This document shows positions 1 through 6,414 of a stretch of DNA of 22,527 bases, one piece after another. Source of the DNA: Firmicutes bacterium UBA1702. Lineage in GTDB: Bacteria; Bacillota; Clostridia; Peptostreptococcales; Anaerovoracaceae. The position numbers and the translations under genes were made by a program. The stretch is taken from NCBI GenBank assembly GCA_002320005.1, contig DCJK01000031.1:1-22527 (forward strand), read 5' to 3'. Under the pieces are notes generated by a model that was not told the origin of the DNA, searched no databases, and saw only the letters and a program-made list of their open reading frames with translations. How positions within the stretch are numbered: the stretch's first letter is position 1; every line of letters starts with the position of its first letter.

Positions 1-44
1 TCTTTATCTTCAGTTTTAAATGAAATGAAACATTTATGTGACAT
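1..44 (-). CDS. TIR-like protein, N-terminal fragment cut by the window edge
   Basis: Only the first 14 codons are inside the window: ATG at 44-42, then MSHKCFISFKTED. A Shine-Dalgarno AGGAG lies at 54-58 with 9 nt to the ATG, and the start is 18 bp after the stop of the preceding gene, so it is the third gene of the minus-strand operon. The KCFISFKTED opening is the hydrophobic first strand plus turn typical of TIR/ThsB-like domains (FISF or FISH followed by acidic residues). That is family knowledge; the rest of the protein is not visible. I infer another TIR-family effector or signal synthase. The reading frame and RBS are clear, but the family call rests on about ten residues. Confidence 0.6.
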   Translation of the reverse strand, partial: MSHKCFISFKTEDK

Positions 45-62
45 ATTAAATTTCTCCTATTT

Positions 63-1289
63 TTATTCACTTGGTAAACAAGATTTAATTAGATCTAAAT
101 TTTCAAAATATGTTTCTTTTTCCCAATTAGCAGATAAGTGAGTTAAAAAAAGTTTTTCGTATTTTTTATGATTTTCATTATCCCCAATAACATAGTAGCT
201 GGTAGATAGTGTGGCATACATCCAGTAGTCAATTTCGCTCTTTTTAATTTCGGTTAAAAGTAAGTCAATAATTTCAGAATAAATTTTCTTGCTACTAAAT
301 TGTAAATAAATGGTTTCTTCTGCTGAAATGCCTTCTTTTTTTGTTTTAAAGAGAAGACAATTGGCATAGTTTTCACCAGTATAGTAATCATTACGGATTG
401 TATATCCACGTTGATACATTTTTATTGCTTCTTCTAAGTAATCAAAATTATTATTTACTTTATATAATCTTTTGTAAATTGCCCCTGTTATTCCTAATGT
501 TTCCAAATCTAATGAAGTATTAGGTGATAATGTCATTATTACTTCAAGAGCTTTTTGCAAAGCTATTGTTTCATTAGGTTTTTTTGCTTTGTAAATAGCA
601 AAAGCCAGTTGTTGAGTTACATAGTCATTATTTGGAATTGCATCGTGCAATTTGTTCCATATTTCTACAGAATCTTCAAAATTGTTTTGTTTTTTTAGTG
701 AGTTAGCTTGCGCGATATAATTAGATATCGTTTGTTCCTTATGGAGAGCTTTTTCTAATATTTTTTCGTAATCACTATCATCTAAAGATGGCGGAGTTAC
801 GTTGGGTAAGTAAGTATAAAGAGGGCTGTCCGTTTTATTTTCTTGTGAAGCAAGAACAAATTCTTTTAATAACTTTCTAATATTAGCGGCTTCATCTTCA
901 TCTAAATATTCCCCATAATCATCATATGTTAGAATTCGATTATGACTTAAATCAAAAGGAATAGAACCTTTATCACTTTTTTGCATCATTATAATGGTAG
1001 AAAAAGGTTTTAATGCATGACGAATTCCTAATTCATAAAGAGCATTTTCATTTGATGTAGTAATGTCAGCAATAACCAAATCTGATTTAATTAGCAAAGA
1101 ATACATACTAATATCTATGATTTCAGAACCGCTAATTTCATCAGCTCTAATTAATTGGTAATCTTTAAAATCACTATCAAATAATCGTTTGATTACTTGT
1201 TTATAGATTAAGTCTAAGTCAATTTCTTTAGAATTACGATAATCCATTTTTTTTCCAAATCCCATTACAACAAAGCACGTTTTTTTCAT
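63..1289 (-). CDS. TIR/nucleoside-deoxyribosyltransferase-like N-terminus with TPR-like C-terminal half; putative defence protein
   Basis: A 408-aa soluble protein, second gene of the TIR operon. The N-terminal domain (about 1-125) opens with FVVMGFG (6-12), followed by RADE (48-51), then LVIADIT and NALYELG (71-88), HALKP (91-95) and PFDL (111-114). This pattern is seen in TIR-like/nucleoside 2-deoxyribosyltransferase-like domains, where the Glu of YELG (E86 here) is a candidate catalytic residue for N-glycosidic cleavage. From about 170 on the sequence is helical with TPR-like spacing (ALAY/W-rich pairs); such architectures are often annotated TRAFs-binding/TPR in conflict systems. The start is firm: a strong SD, GGAGGTGA, overlaps the stop of the upstream TIR gene, so translation is probably coupled. 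Composition is AT-rich, unlike the later window. Molecular function is inferred; no transmembrane segment is seen. Confidence 0.75.
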   Translation of the reverse strand: MKKTCFVVMGFGKKMDYRNSKEIDLDLIYKQVIKRLFDSDFKDYQLIRADEISGSEIIDISMYSLLIKSDLVIADITTSNENALYELGIRHALKPFSTIIMMQKSDKGSIPFDLSHNRILTYDDYGEYLDEDEAANIRKLLKEFVLASQENKTDSPLYTYLPNVTPPSLDDSDYEKILEKALHKEQTISNYIAQANSLKKQNNFEDSVEIWNKLHDAIPNNDYVTQQLAFAIYKAKKPNETIALQKALEVIMTLSPNTSLDLETLGITGAIYKRLYKVNNNFDYLEEAIKMYQRGYTIRNDYYTGENYANCLLFKTKKEGISAEETIYLQFSSKKIYSEIIDLLLTEIKKSEIDYWMYATLSTSYYVIGDNENHKKYEKLFLTHLSANWEKETYFENLDLIKSCLPSE

Positions 1290-1300
1290 AAAATCACCTC

Positions 1301-1711
1301 CTATAAAGCATAATTTCGAACAGCTGAAATCAAACTAGATGAATTCCAACCAACTAGAACGGTGGCATTTTGTTGAATTTTTTCTGGTATTCGCTGATTT
1401 CCCCAAGGTTTAATGCCAATGATAGGCTTCTTCATTCTTAATGCTTCGTCGATTTCATAGTTAATCCATTCACTGTAGAGTGTATACATTCCTGCAACTA
1501 CAATTACTGCATTACATCCTCGAATTTGTTGAGATAATTCTTCTCTAAGTTGTTGATTTGTTTTTGTGTTCAATGGTCTATCTGCAGAAACAGAGTGGTT
1601 AGACCATTTGAAATATGATGTGTTATTTAGCCATGTTACAATAGTAGAATATTGGCTCTCGTAATGCCAAGAGTGGCTAATTAATAAGCGATAATTTTTT
1701 AAATATGGCAT
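1301..1711 (-). CDS. ThsB-like TIR domain protein (DUF1863/MTH538-type)
   Basis: A 136-aa single-domain protein and first gene of the minus-strand operon. Visible hallmarks are LLISHSW (9-15) as the first strand, an FKWSNHSVSADRPL segment (34-47) typical of this TIR subfamily, NAVIVVAGMYTLYSEWINYEIDEAL (split here as 67-78 and 79-91) in which E86 is the likely catalytic Glu of the TIR alphaC helix, and KPIIGIKPWG (95-104). In Thoeris, ThsB proteins of this fold sense phage and turn NAD+ into a cyclic-ADP-ribose-type signal for ThsA. No SIR2/SLOG ThsA is visible here; it could lie left of the window or be replaced by the neighbouring protein. The start has AGGAG 8 nt upstream. Its stop codon TAG overlaps the next gene's SD, implying co-translation. 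Confidence 0.82.
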   Translation of the reverse strand: MPYLKNYRLLISHSWHYESQYSTIVTWLNNTSYFKWSNHSVSADRPLNTKTNQQLREELSQQIRGCNAVIVVAGMYTLYSEWINYEIDEALRMKKPIIGIKPWGNQRIPEKIQQNATVLVGWNSSSLISAVRNYAL

Positions 1712-1724
1712 ACAATATCTCCTT

Positions 1725-1753
1725 TCTATAATATACTATTTATTTTACATCAA
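1725..1753 (-). promoter_or_regulatory. Candidate sigma-A promoter of the TIR operon
   Basis: On the minus strand, TTGATG (1753-1748) and TATAGA (1730-1725) are separated by 17 bp, just upstream of the RBS of the ThsB-like gene. The -10 matches only four of six consensus bases and the surrounding DNA is very AT-rich, so the exact boxes are uncertain. Confidence 0.4.
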
Positions 1754-1762
1754 ATAGAATTC

Positions 1763-1787
1763 ATTATAAAGATAAATTATAAAGATA
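1763..1787 (-). repeat. Tandem 12-bp direct repeat upstream of the TIR operon
   Basis: ATTATAAAGATA occurs at 1763-1774 and again at 1776-1787, one base apart, directly upstream of the candidate -35 box of the minus-strand TIR operon. Position and spacing (13 bp, just over one helical turn) would suit a regulator binding site, but AT-rich DNA makes chance repeats common. Confidence 0.35.
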
Positions 1788-1943
1788 TTGAGGCCTTGAT
1801 TAAGAAAACTTGAATGTACTTCATTGCATTATAATTGCATTTTTTCATGTTTTTATATTGTTTTATAGTTTTATATATTGCCTTAAAATGGTTTAAAATC
1901 AACGATTTTTGCTAATACTCCGTACTGTCTGTCTGGAGCTTGA

Positions 1944-1993
1944 ATAAAAAAATGGAGCTCGGAAATCCAGCATTCATGCGGGTTCCCGGGCTC
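1944..1993 (-). terminator. Rho-independent terminator, minus strand
   Basis: Read on the minus strand, a stem of about 13 pairs (GAGCCCGGGAACC against GGATTTCCGAGCTC, one bulge, one mismatch, one G-T pair) is followed by CATTTTTTTATT. It is the strongest hairpin in the AT-rich segment. It sits downstream of the small interrupted ORF at 2225-2070 and so probably ends that transcript, or one coming from the zinc-ribbon gene, before the TIR operon begins. Confidence 0.75.
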
Positions 1994-2069
1994 TTTCATT
2001 CCTTACGATGTTATTTTTTTAAAGAAGTGGCAGTAAAAAAAGTATATGTACATTTGCATATAATAATGC

Positions 2070-2225
2070 TTACAATCCTAAAAAAGCGAGAGGAATCTCA
2101 TTAAAGAAAAATCTACAGTTCATCATCTCAATATATTCTAAGGTATCTCTGTATTTCTCCTTCAAAAACCAATTATTAAATACATATAAATATACAGCAT
2201 CCTTTTATTGGTGTGGCGTATTCAT
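2070..2225 (-). pseudogene. 52-codon small ORF interrupted by an in-frame TAA at codon 7
   Basis: On the minus strand a very strong SD (AGGAGG, 5 nt spacing) precedes ATG at 2225-2223. The frame reads MNTPHQ, then TAA, then stays open for 44 codons (KDAVYLYVFNNWFLKEKY, then RDTLEYIEMMNC, ending FLGL) to TAA at 2072-2070. The post-stop peptide is rich in aromatic and charged residues and does not look random, and a strong terminator follows. I do not recognise the family. Either this is a recently killed small gene, or it is a six-codon leader followed by untranslated relic. Read-through of the TAA is possible but there is no direct support for it. Confidence 0.4.
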
Positions 2226-2324
2226 GGGATCCTCCTCTCTAAAATACATGTTTAAAAAGTATCCAAACAGTAGAATGTTTCAAAATATAATGTTATATAA
2301 TTTTGAAGGCTATGCGTTCACAAC

Positions 2325-2576
2325 TTAATCATCTAATCGTGCTCCGCAATTATGACAAATACTCTGTGAAGACCATTTAAAATTTAATATTTTTTTACAG
2401 TGCGGGCATCGTAAAAAAATAAATCCCCCAATAATGTCAATGATTATAAGAAATGTAGATACATAAATCATTTCTTTATGAATCAAATTAAAAAGAGGAA
2501 TGTTTGAAAGAAAAACAATTATTATAACCAACAAGGCAATCGCATTAAGCATTTTTCTGCATTTCTTTGGATTCAT
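2325..2576 (-). CDS. Small membrane protein with C-terminal zinc ribbon
   Basis: An 83-aa protein. Two hydrophobic segments (about 11-30 and 36-55) should cross the membrane. A C-terminal zinc ribbon follows, with CPHC at 57-60 and CHNC at 74-77 giving four Cys ligands. The in-frame GTG nine bases upstream overlaps the SD, so I chose the ATG at 2576, which has GGAGG with 8-nt spacing. No enzyme motif is present. Small membrane zinc-ribbon proteins of this kind are common in Firmicutes and mostly uncharacterised. The gene stands alone on the minus strand, with a poorly defined AT-rich upstream region. Function unknown. Confidence 0.72.
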   Translation of the reverse strand: MNPKKCRKMLNAIALLVIIIVFLSNIPLFNLIHKEMIYVSTFLIIIDIIGGFIFLRCPHCKKILNFKWSSQSICHNCGARLDD

Positions 2577-3271
2577 TAAGTGCACCTCCGTACATTATAA
2601 GTGTTTTTATAATACCGTACAGGTGTAAAACTTAATAGAGTAATAGTGTAAAAAATATTTAAAGGCAAATAGAAATAATTTTTCATAAGTTAAATTTATA
2701 TGGTGCTCATGATAAGATGATTTGGCAACATACAATAAAAATGTTGATATCAAATACGACATACATAGTTATAAAGCTTAAATTAAAATGTTTAAGAATA
2801 GCGATGGTGAAGTCGAGTTTGAATAACACCAGGGGGTTTTCATGCCCTTTTGAAGCCTTGAAATGACTGGGTTTTGGCGATTCACCGGATTGCGGAGATT
2901 CTAAAATAATTCTAAAAATCAAGTTAAATATGAGCAGTGACAGGTACATTATATAATGTGGTCACTGCTCTTTTTTTATGGCCTGCCCGAAGCTAAGTGA
3001 GGAGCGCAGGTCAAAAGCAACCAGATGCAGGAGCTATGCTCCGTGGCAGCTGTCTGTGAATGCCTTTCATGAAGCAAAGCTAGGCTCGCAGGGAATCCAC
3101 AGATTCAGATATATCATGTTTATCTGCCGGAGACAAACACCATGAAGAAATCTGTAACTGACAATGAAGGGGTGCGGAAGCACTCCTGATACATGATGCC
3201 ATAACACATTCGCGAAAATAACATGCCCTTCTATAGAGAATATTGTGATTTTTTATGGAAGGAGACAGACG
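2577..3271. other. Long intergenic stretch without a convincing gene
   Basis: Nothing codes convincingly here except in frames that look accidental. Contents: the RBS and AT-rich upstream DNA of the zinc-ribbon gene (2577-2650), a transition from AT-rich to mixed composition at about 2800, a plus-strand terminator (2932-2977), and 3000-3240 with only short hairpins such as GGAGC-TAT-GCTCC. The composition change suggests that the right boundary of the acquired island lies in this stretch. I see no tRNA, integrase or clear attachment repeat. Confidence 0.5.
2932..2977 (+). terminator. Rho-independent terminator with palindromic loop
   Basis: GAGCAGTGAC (2932-2941) pairs perfectly with GTCACTGCTC (2961-2970), followed by seven T. 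The loop itself contains a 14-bp perfect palindrome, ACATTATATAATGT (2946-2959). The gene it once served on the plus strand is not recognisable upstream, so it may be an orphan terminator. Confidence 0.75.
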
Positions 3272-3673
3272 ATGAAAAAGATTAAAGAAGTGATTGAGCT
3301 ATCGGGCTTATCAAGGAGAACCCTTCAGTATTACGATGACACAGGACTTATGGATAACATAAGAACAGCGGAAAATTACAGGCTTTATAGAGACGAAGAC
3401 CTCGAGCAGCTCTGGAAAATAATTCTGTATAAAGAGATGGGATTTCAGCTGGATGAAATCAGAAAACTTCTAAGCTCAGACGAAAGTGATATGAATAATC
3501 TGCTGAAGATAAGAGCGGCTTCTGTCGAGCAGGAGATATCAGACCTTCAAAGGATTCTCGCTTTCATTGAAAAGGTTATTGATTTTGGACTGCCGGATAT
3601 GAATGCTGAAGTCATTAAAGCTGATGGTGTGACACTGGCGGAAATGGCAGGGAGGTTGTCTGAAAGATTATAA
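3272..3673 (+). CDS. MerR-family transcriptional regulator
   Basis: A 133-aa DNA-binding protein. The N-terminal winged helix (about 3-40) carries the family pattern IKEVIELSGLSRRTLQYYD with the GL and NYRLY wing residues. ELDEIRKLL-like text (MGFQLDEIRKLL, 56-67) follows, and a coiled dimerisation helix occupies about 75-110. The short C-terminal tail has no Cys, so there is no metal-sensor signature. The ATG at 3272 has AAGGAG 7 nt upstream; an upstream in-frame GTG overlaps that SD and was rejected. It lies 123 bp before a lipoprotein gene whose promoter region holds a palindrome in a 19-bp spacer, the classic MerR target layout, so it probably controls that neighbour. The inducer is unknown. 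Confidence 0.88.
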   Translation: MKKIKEVIELSGLSRRTLQYYDDTGLMDNIRTAENYRLYRDEDLEQLWKIILYKEMGFQLDEIRKLLSSDESDMNNLLKIRAASVEQEISDLQRILAFIEKVIDFGLPDMNAEVIKADGVTLAEMAGRLSERL

Positions 3674-3689
3674 GACGGAAATTTCGGTA

Positions 3690-3720
3690 TTGCTGTCACG
3701 TATACGTGATGGCCTACAAT
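3690..3720 (+). promoter_or_regulatory. MerR-type promoter/operator for the lipoprotein gene
   Basis: TTGCTG (3690-3695) and TACAAT (3715-3720) are 19 bp apart instead of 17. The spacer contains a perfect 14-bp palindrome, TCACGTATACGTGA (3696-3709). An overlong spacer with a dyad between the boxes is the established architecture of MerR-activated promoters, where the regulator untwists the spacer. The site lies just after the merR-like gene and 77 bp before the lipoprotein ATG. The -35 match is weak, as expected for an activated promoter. Confidence 0.6.
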
Positions 3721-3796
3721 CTGAATAGAGGAGAAACAAGTTGGCTCTGCATGAAACCGTGCAGGGAGAAATGAATTAAGTGAGGAGTTAAAAAAC

Positions 3797-4507
3797 ATGA
3801 AAAAGGTAATTGCATTTATAGTGACAGCGGCAATGATCTGCAGTCTGGCAGCCTGCGGAGGGGTGACTGTCTCAAACGGAGAGAAAAAATTATCTGTAAA
3901 CACCATTGAAGAGCTGGAAGAAATCGTTGAAAAGGACGTAACAGACACTGTAGATGGACTTAGGGCTGAATATGAGCAGCTTACAGCGGAGATTGATACA
4001 TATGATAAATATGTTGACAACATTGATAAGGTTAATGAGTTCTATACCAGAATTAATGAAGAAAACAGAGCTATCTGTATCAGGATGAGGGAATATAGCA
4101 TTACATATACGGAACTTGTCCTTAAATCCGGTGGCTCAAACAGTGATAAGTACGATGCTATCGGAGACCTTTATGACTGCATCTATGATGACGCATGCGG
4201 TGATATCTATGACGGCATCTACGACGACCTGATGGGAGATATGTACGATGCGATTTATGATGGAGTGGTAAGTGACGGCTACGATCATGTATCATACAAA
4301 GAGTGGTCTGATATGTTATCTGATGCATATAAAATGTGGTCGGACAGTCTTTCTGATATATATGGTGAATGGTCAGACGCACTTTCAGACATTTATGGTT
4401 TCTGGGCTGACGTGAGCGGTGATCTGTGGAACGACGATACTGACAAGGTTAATGAGGAGATAACGAAATTTATGGAAGACATTGATAAACTTAAAGAAGA
4501 AAAGTAA
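3797..4507 (+). CDS. Putative lipoprotein with tandem Asp/aromatic repeats
   Basis: A 236-aa exported protein. A signal peptide with lipobox LAAC (17-20) predicts lipid anchoring at C20 on the outer face of the membrane. Residues 36-110 look helical and acidic. Then come two repeat blocks. Block A (about 119-163) has a 12-residue period with YDxIYDD and GD steps; units start at Y126, Y138 and Y150, with a partial unit before. Block B (169-212) has four 11-residue units of the form xWSDxLSDxYx. An 11-residue period fits a helical stalk; the abundant Asp could bind cations. RBS GAGGAG lies 9 nt upstream. The gene is probably controlled by the adjacent MerR protein. I do not recognise a named family; the function is unknown. 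Confidence 0.78.
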   Translation: MKKVIAFIVTAAMICSLAACGGVTVSNGEKKLSVNTIEELEEIVEKDVTDTVDGLRAEYEQLTAEIDTYDKYVDNIDKVNEFYTRINEENRAICIRMREYSITYTELVLKSGGSNSDKYDAIGDLYDCIYDDACGDIYDGIYDDLMGDMYDAIYDGVVSDGYDHVSYKEWSDMLSDAYKMWSDSLSDIYGEWSDALSDIYGFWADVSGDLWNDDTDKVNEEITKFMEDIDKLKEEK

Positions 4508-4600
4508 AACACATTTACTCGAATCATTAATAAAGCCTGAAAATCGCATGAAAAGGAGTTTTGAACTGCGTTATCTGCTGGTGTAGTCAAAAGTGTAATC

Positions 4601-4771
4601 ATGCACAGTCCGTATGGCTGTTGTAATAGAAGTGGGATTGTACAGGGAATGAGCGGCAGCCCGATCATCCAGAATGGGAAGCTGGTGGGCGCCGTAAACC
4701 ATGTTTTAGTCAACGATCCGACAACAGGGTATGGGATTTTTATTGAAAATATGCTGGATGCGGCAGGATAA
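4601..4771 (+). pseudogene. C-terminal relic of spoIVB (sporulation S55 peptidase)
   Basis: From about 4634 the frame reads GIVQGMSGSPIIQ, NGKLVGAVNHV, then DPTTGYGIFIENML up to TAA (4769-4771). This is the extreme C-terminus of SpoIVB, including the GMSGSP segment with the catalytic serine. The rest of the protease (PDZ domain, signal segment) is absent; the preceding codons back to ATG 4601 (MHSPYGCCNRS) are unrelated, and no RBS precedes them. SpoIVB normally signals for pro-sigma-K processing in the forespore-facing membrane space. The relic keeps its terminator. It may come from recombination with an intact copy elsewhere, or mark decay of sporulation. Confidence 0.82.
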
Positions 4772-4772
4772 T

Positions 4773-4808
4773 AAAAATGCCGGAGGTGGATTTGCCTCTG
4801 GCATTTTT
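4773..4808 (+). terminator. Terminator retained behind the spoIVB relic
   Basis: AAAAATGCCGGAGG (4773-4786) pairs with CCTCTGGCATTTTT (4795-4808), with one G-T pair and loop TGGATTTG. The paired T run makes it bidirectional in principle. Confidence 0.8.
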
Positions 4809-4826
4809 GCTCTGCTGTGCTATACT
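4798..4826 (+). promoter_or_regulatory. Candidate promoter of the orphan 165-aa gene
   Basis: CTGGCA (4798-4803) and TATACT (4821-4826) are 17 bp apart, about 35 bp upstream of the ATG at 4862. The -35 overlaps the 3' arm of the preceding terminator. Confidence 0.45.
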
Positions 4827-4861
4827 TTATATAGCTAAATATCGTATACGGAGGGGCTAAA

Positions 4862-5359
4862 ATGAAAAAAGAAATATGTGTATTCAGTGAGAGTTATACG
4901 ACTGAAGAACTTTGGTTCGATGATGAAACGAATCAGTTTTCAATTAAACAATATCATTGGGGCGTCATTGATGATGAAGAACATTACGACGGAGAAAATG
5001 TGACTGATACATTCAATGCTCTCAAAATGATGATTTCATATAACAAACTACATGAAGTGCTGCAATATGACAACGAACTGCAGGTTACGCATAATCTGGA
5101 TGCTGTTTTATCGACCATGACGCAAAAAAGCTGGATACGCAATTATGAATTTTTGGCTGATAAACACTGTAAGTATTACAAAATTTCCGAGAAAGATTAC
5201 GCTATATATTATGAAAAGACATTTTTCACAGTAACTGATCAAGGTAAAGGCATTGCCGATTTTACCGTTGTGCGGCGAATTCTGGAAAATAAAGAAACGG
5301 TTATATACTACAGTGAATATGATTATTCCCAAAATACATGGGTGCATTCTTCTCTTTGA
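4862..5359 (+). CDS. Uncharacterised 165-aa soluble protein
   Basis: I do not recognise this protein. It is acidic and rich in Tyr, Asp and Glu, with no signal peptide, transmembrane segment or Cys/His metal cluster. Regular beta-like segments occur (ELWFDDETNQFSIKQYHW near 16-33, TFFTVTDQGKGIADFTVVRR near 121-140). The RBS is a clear GGAGGGG 5 nt before the ATG and a plausible promoter lies upstream, so it is probably expressed. It stands alone between two gene relics, with AT-richer codon use than the later operons, which suggests acquisition. Orphan genes of this size and charge in decayed neighbourhoods include immunity proteins of polymorphic toxins, but nothing here proves that. Confidence 0.65.
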   Translation: MKKEICVFSESYTTEELWFDDETNQFSIKQYHWGVIDDEEHYDGENVTDTFNALKMMISYNKLHEVLQYDNELQVTHNLDAVLSTMTQKSWIRNYEFLADKHCKYYKISEKDYAIYYEKTFFTVTDQGKGIADFTVVRRILENKETVIYYSEYDYSQNTWVHSSL

Positions 5360-5407
5360 GGCATATCATGTCTTTAAAATGTTGTACTTAATGGCAATCA
5401 CTCGTGA

Positions 5408-5672
5408 ACGGCTGCCCTGCTGACCATAGCTGGCTACACAAAAATCTGGGCGCTGTTCGGTGCTTGCAACCAGCTGGCTGCTGTTCCGGCCTTCCTTGCT
5501 GCAGCATGCCGGCTCAAGAAAGCAGGGAAAAAACACAGCATGTTTTACATACCAATGGTGTTTATGCTTATAACTTCGGGGTCTGCTTCTGGTTCCGGCT
5601 GTTATTCTGGCAGCTGACGGATGCAAGGTATTGCCGGAAAAGAAAGAAGCAACAGGAAATGAACTTGCGTAA
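5408..5672 (+). pseudogene. C-terminal relic of a carbon-starvation (CstA-like) transporter
   Basis: One frame from 5408 reads TAALLTIAGYTKIWALFGA, CNQLAAVPAFLAAACRL, KKAGKKHSMFYIP and MVFMLITSG. This is the pattern of a late CstA transmembrane segment, where the W-x-LFG-x-x-NQ-L motif is characteristic. At about 5580-5590 the frame changes and continues as LLVPAVILAADGCKVLPEKK, ending NELA and TAA at 5670-5672, which fits the CstA tail. So most of the N-terminal transporter is missing, and an internal deletion or frameshift removed a further segment. CstA imports pyruvate or peptides in other bacteria; this copy cannot function. A 97-aa frame over the same DNA (5404-5697) is off-frame and not coding. 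Confidence 0.62.
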
Positions 5673-5702
5673 AAGCTGTAAATTAGCTGAAAAATAAAAA
5701 TA

Positions 5703-5746
5703 ACAGATGCGGGTTGCCACCACGGTGACTCGCTTCTGTCGTTTTT
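5703..5746 (+). terminator. Rho-independent terminator behind the cstA relic
   Basis: ACAGA (5703-5707) pairs with TCTGT (5735-5739), and GCGGGT with ACTCGC inside it (one T-T mismatch between). GTTTTT follows at 5741-5746. It is probably the original terminator of the lost transporter gene. Confidence 0.65.
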
Positions 5747-5885
5747 GCCGGAATCGTATGAATCGGAAAAAGCAACCGGCAAATAAAAGAATATGACCAC
5801 ATGGGCAAAGCTCGTTAGCTATAGCAAAACCGCTCCCCTTATGTTAGAATTATCACATCAGGAAAGAAAAGAAAGGAAAGAGCAG

Positions 5886-6344
5886 ATGAAATTTATGAAT
5901 CCTATGCTGGTTGTGGCAGATATGGACAGGTCTGTTGAGTTCTATAAGGAGGTGCTGGGCCTTCATGTGATTATGGACTTTGGTGCCAATAAAACTCTTA
6001 CAGGAGGGCTGGCGCTGCAGACTGCCGAGACATACAAGAAATTCATCGGGAAGGATGAAATTTCTTTTGGAAGCTGCAGCTTTGAAATATACTTTGAAGA
6101 AGATGATTTTGATGACTTTGCGGCAAGACTGGAAAAATGCGGCGTCCAATATGTGCATCCTGTTATGGAGCATTCCTGGGGGCAGCGAGTGGTCCGCTTT
6201 TACGATCCGGACGGGCATATTGTGGAAGTTGGCGAAAATATAAAGGCGGTGTGCAGGCGTTTCCTCCAAAGTGGAATGACGCCGGAAGAAACAGCCGCCC
6301 GTATGGACGTGCCGTTAAAATTTGTAAAGGCAAGTATAAAGTAA
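5886..6344 (+). CDS. VOC (glyoxalase/bleomycin-resistance) family protein
   Basis: A 152-aa cytosolic protein. The N-terminus shows the beta-alpha-beta VOC fold: NPMLVVADMDRSVEFYKEVL (5-24) as strand plus helix, later the FEIYF strand (66-70), and RFYDPDGHIVEVGE (104-117) with the conserved DPDGH-x-x-E that supplies a metal ligand. After the VOC domain a 32-residue tail (about 121-152, SGMTPEETAARMDVPLKFV) reads like a small helix-turn-helix. I chose ATG 5886, which has AAGGAAAG upstream; a longer frame from 5793 lacks a clear RBS and adds residues outside the VOC fold. The substrate cannot be told from sequence. It is possibly co-transcribed with the rhodanese 70 bp downstream. Confidence 0.8.
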   Translation: MKFMNPMLVVADMDRSVEFYKEVLGLHVIMDFGANKTLTGGLALQTAETYKKFIGKDEISFGSCSFEIYFEEDDFDDFAARLEKCGVQYVHPVMEHSWGQRVVRFYDPDGHIVEVGENIKAVCRRFLQSGMTPEETAARMDVPLKFVKASIK

Positions 6345-6414
6345 TAAATATAACCGCACCAACGGGAAACAGGGTGCGGCAGACAGCGCATTAATAAGAT
6401 AAGGAGGTAAAAAA

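Noticed and set aside
2875..2910. Short plus-strand text FTGLRRF resembling the tyrosine-recombinase arginine box
   Set aside because: Only a few residues, stop codons on both sides and no other integrase motif nearby.
2707..2949. 80-codon minus-strand frame
   Set aside because: No RBS, odd low-similarity composition, and it runs through a plus-strand terminator; judged non-coding.
5404..5697. 97-codon plus-strand frame
   Set aside because: It is off-frame to the cstA-like relic that covers the same DNA and has no protein-like features.
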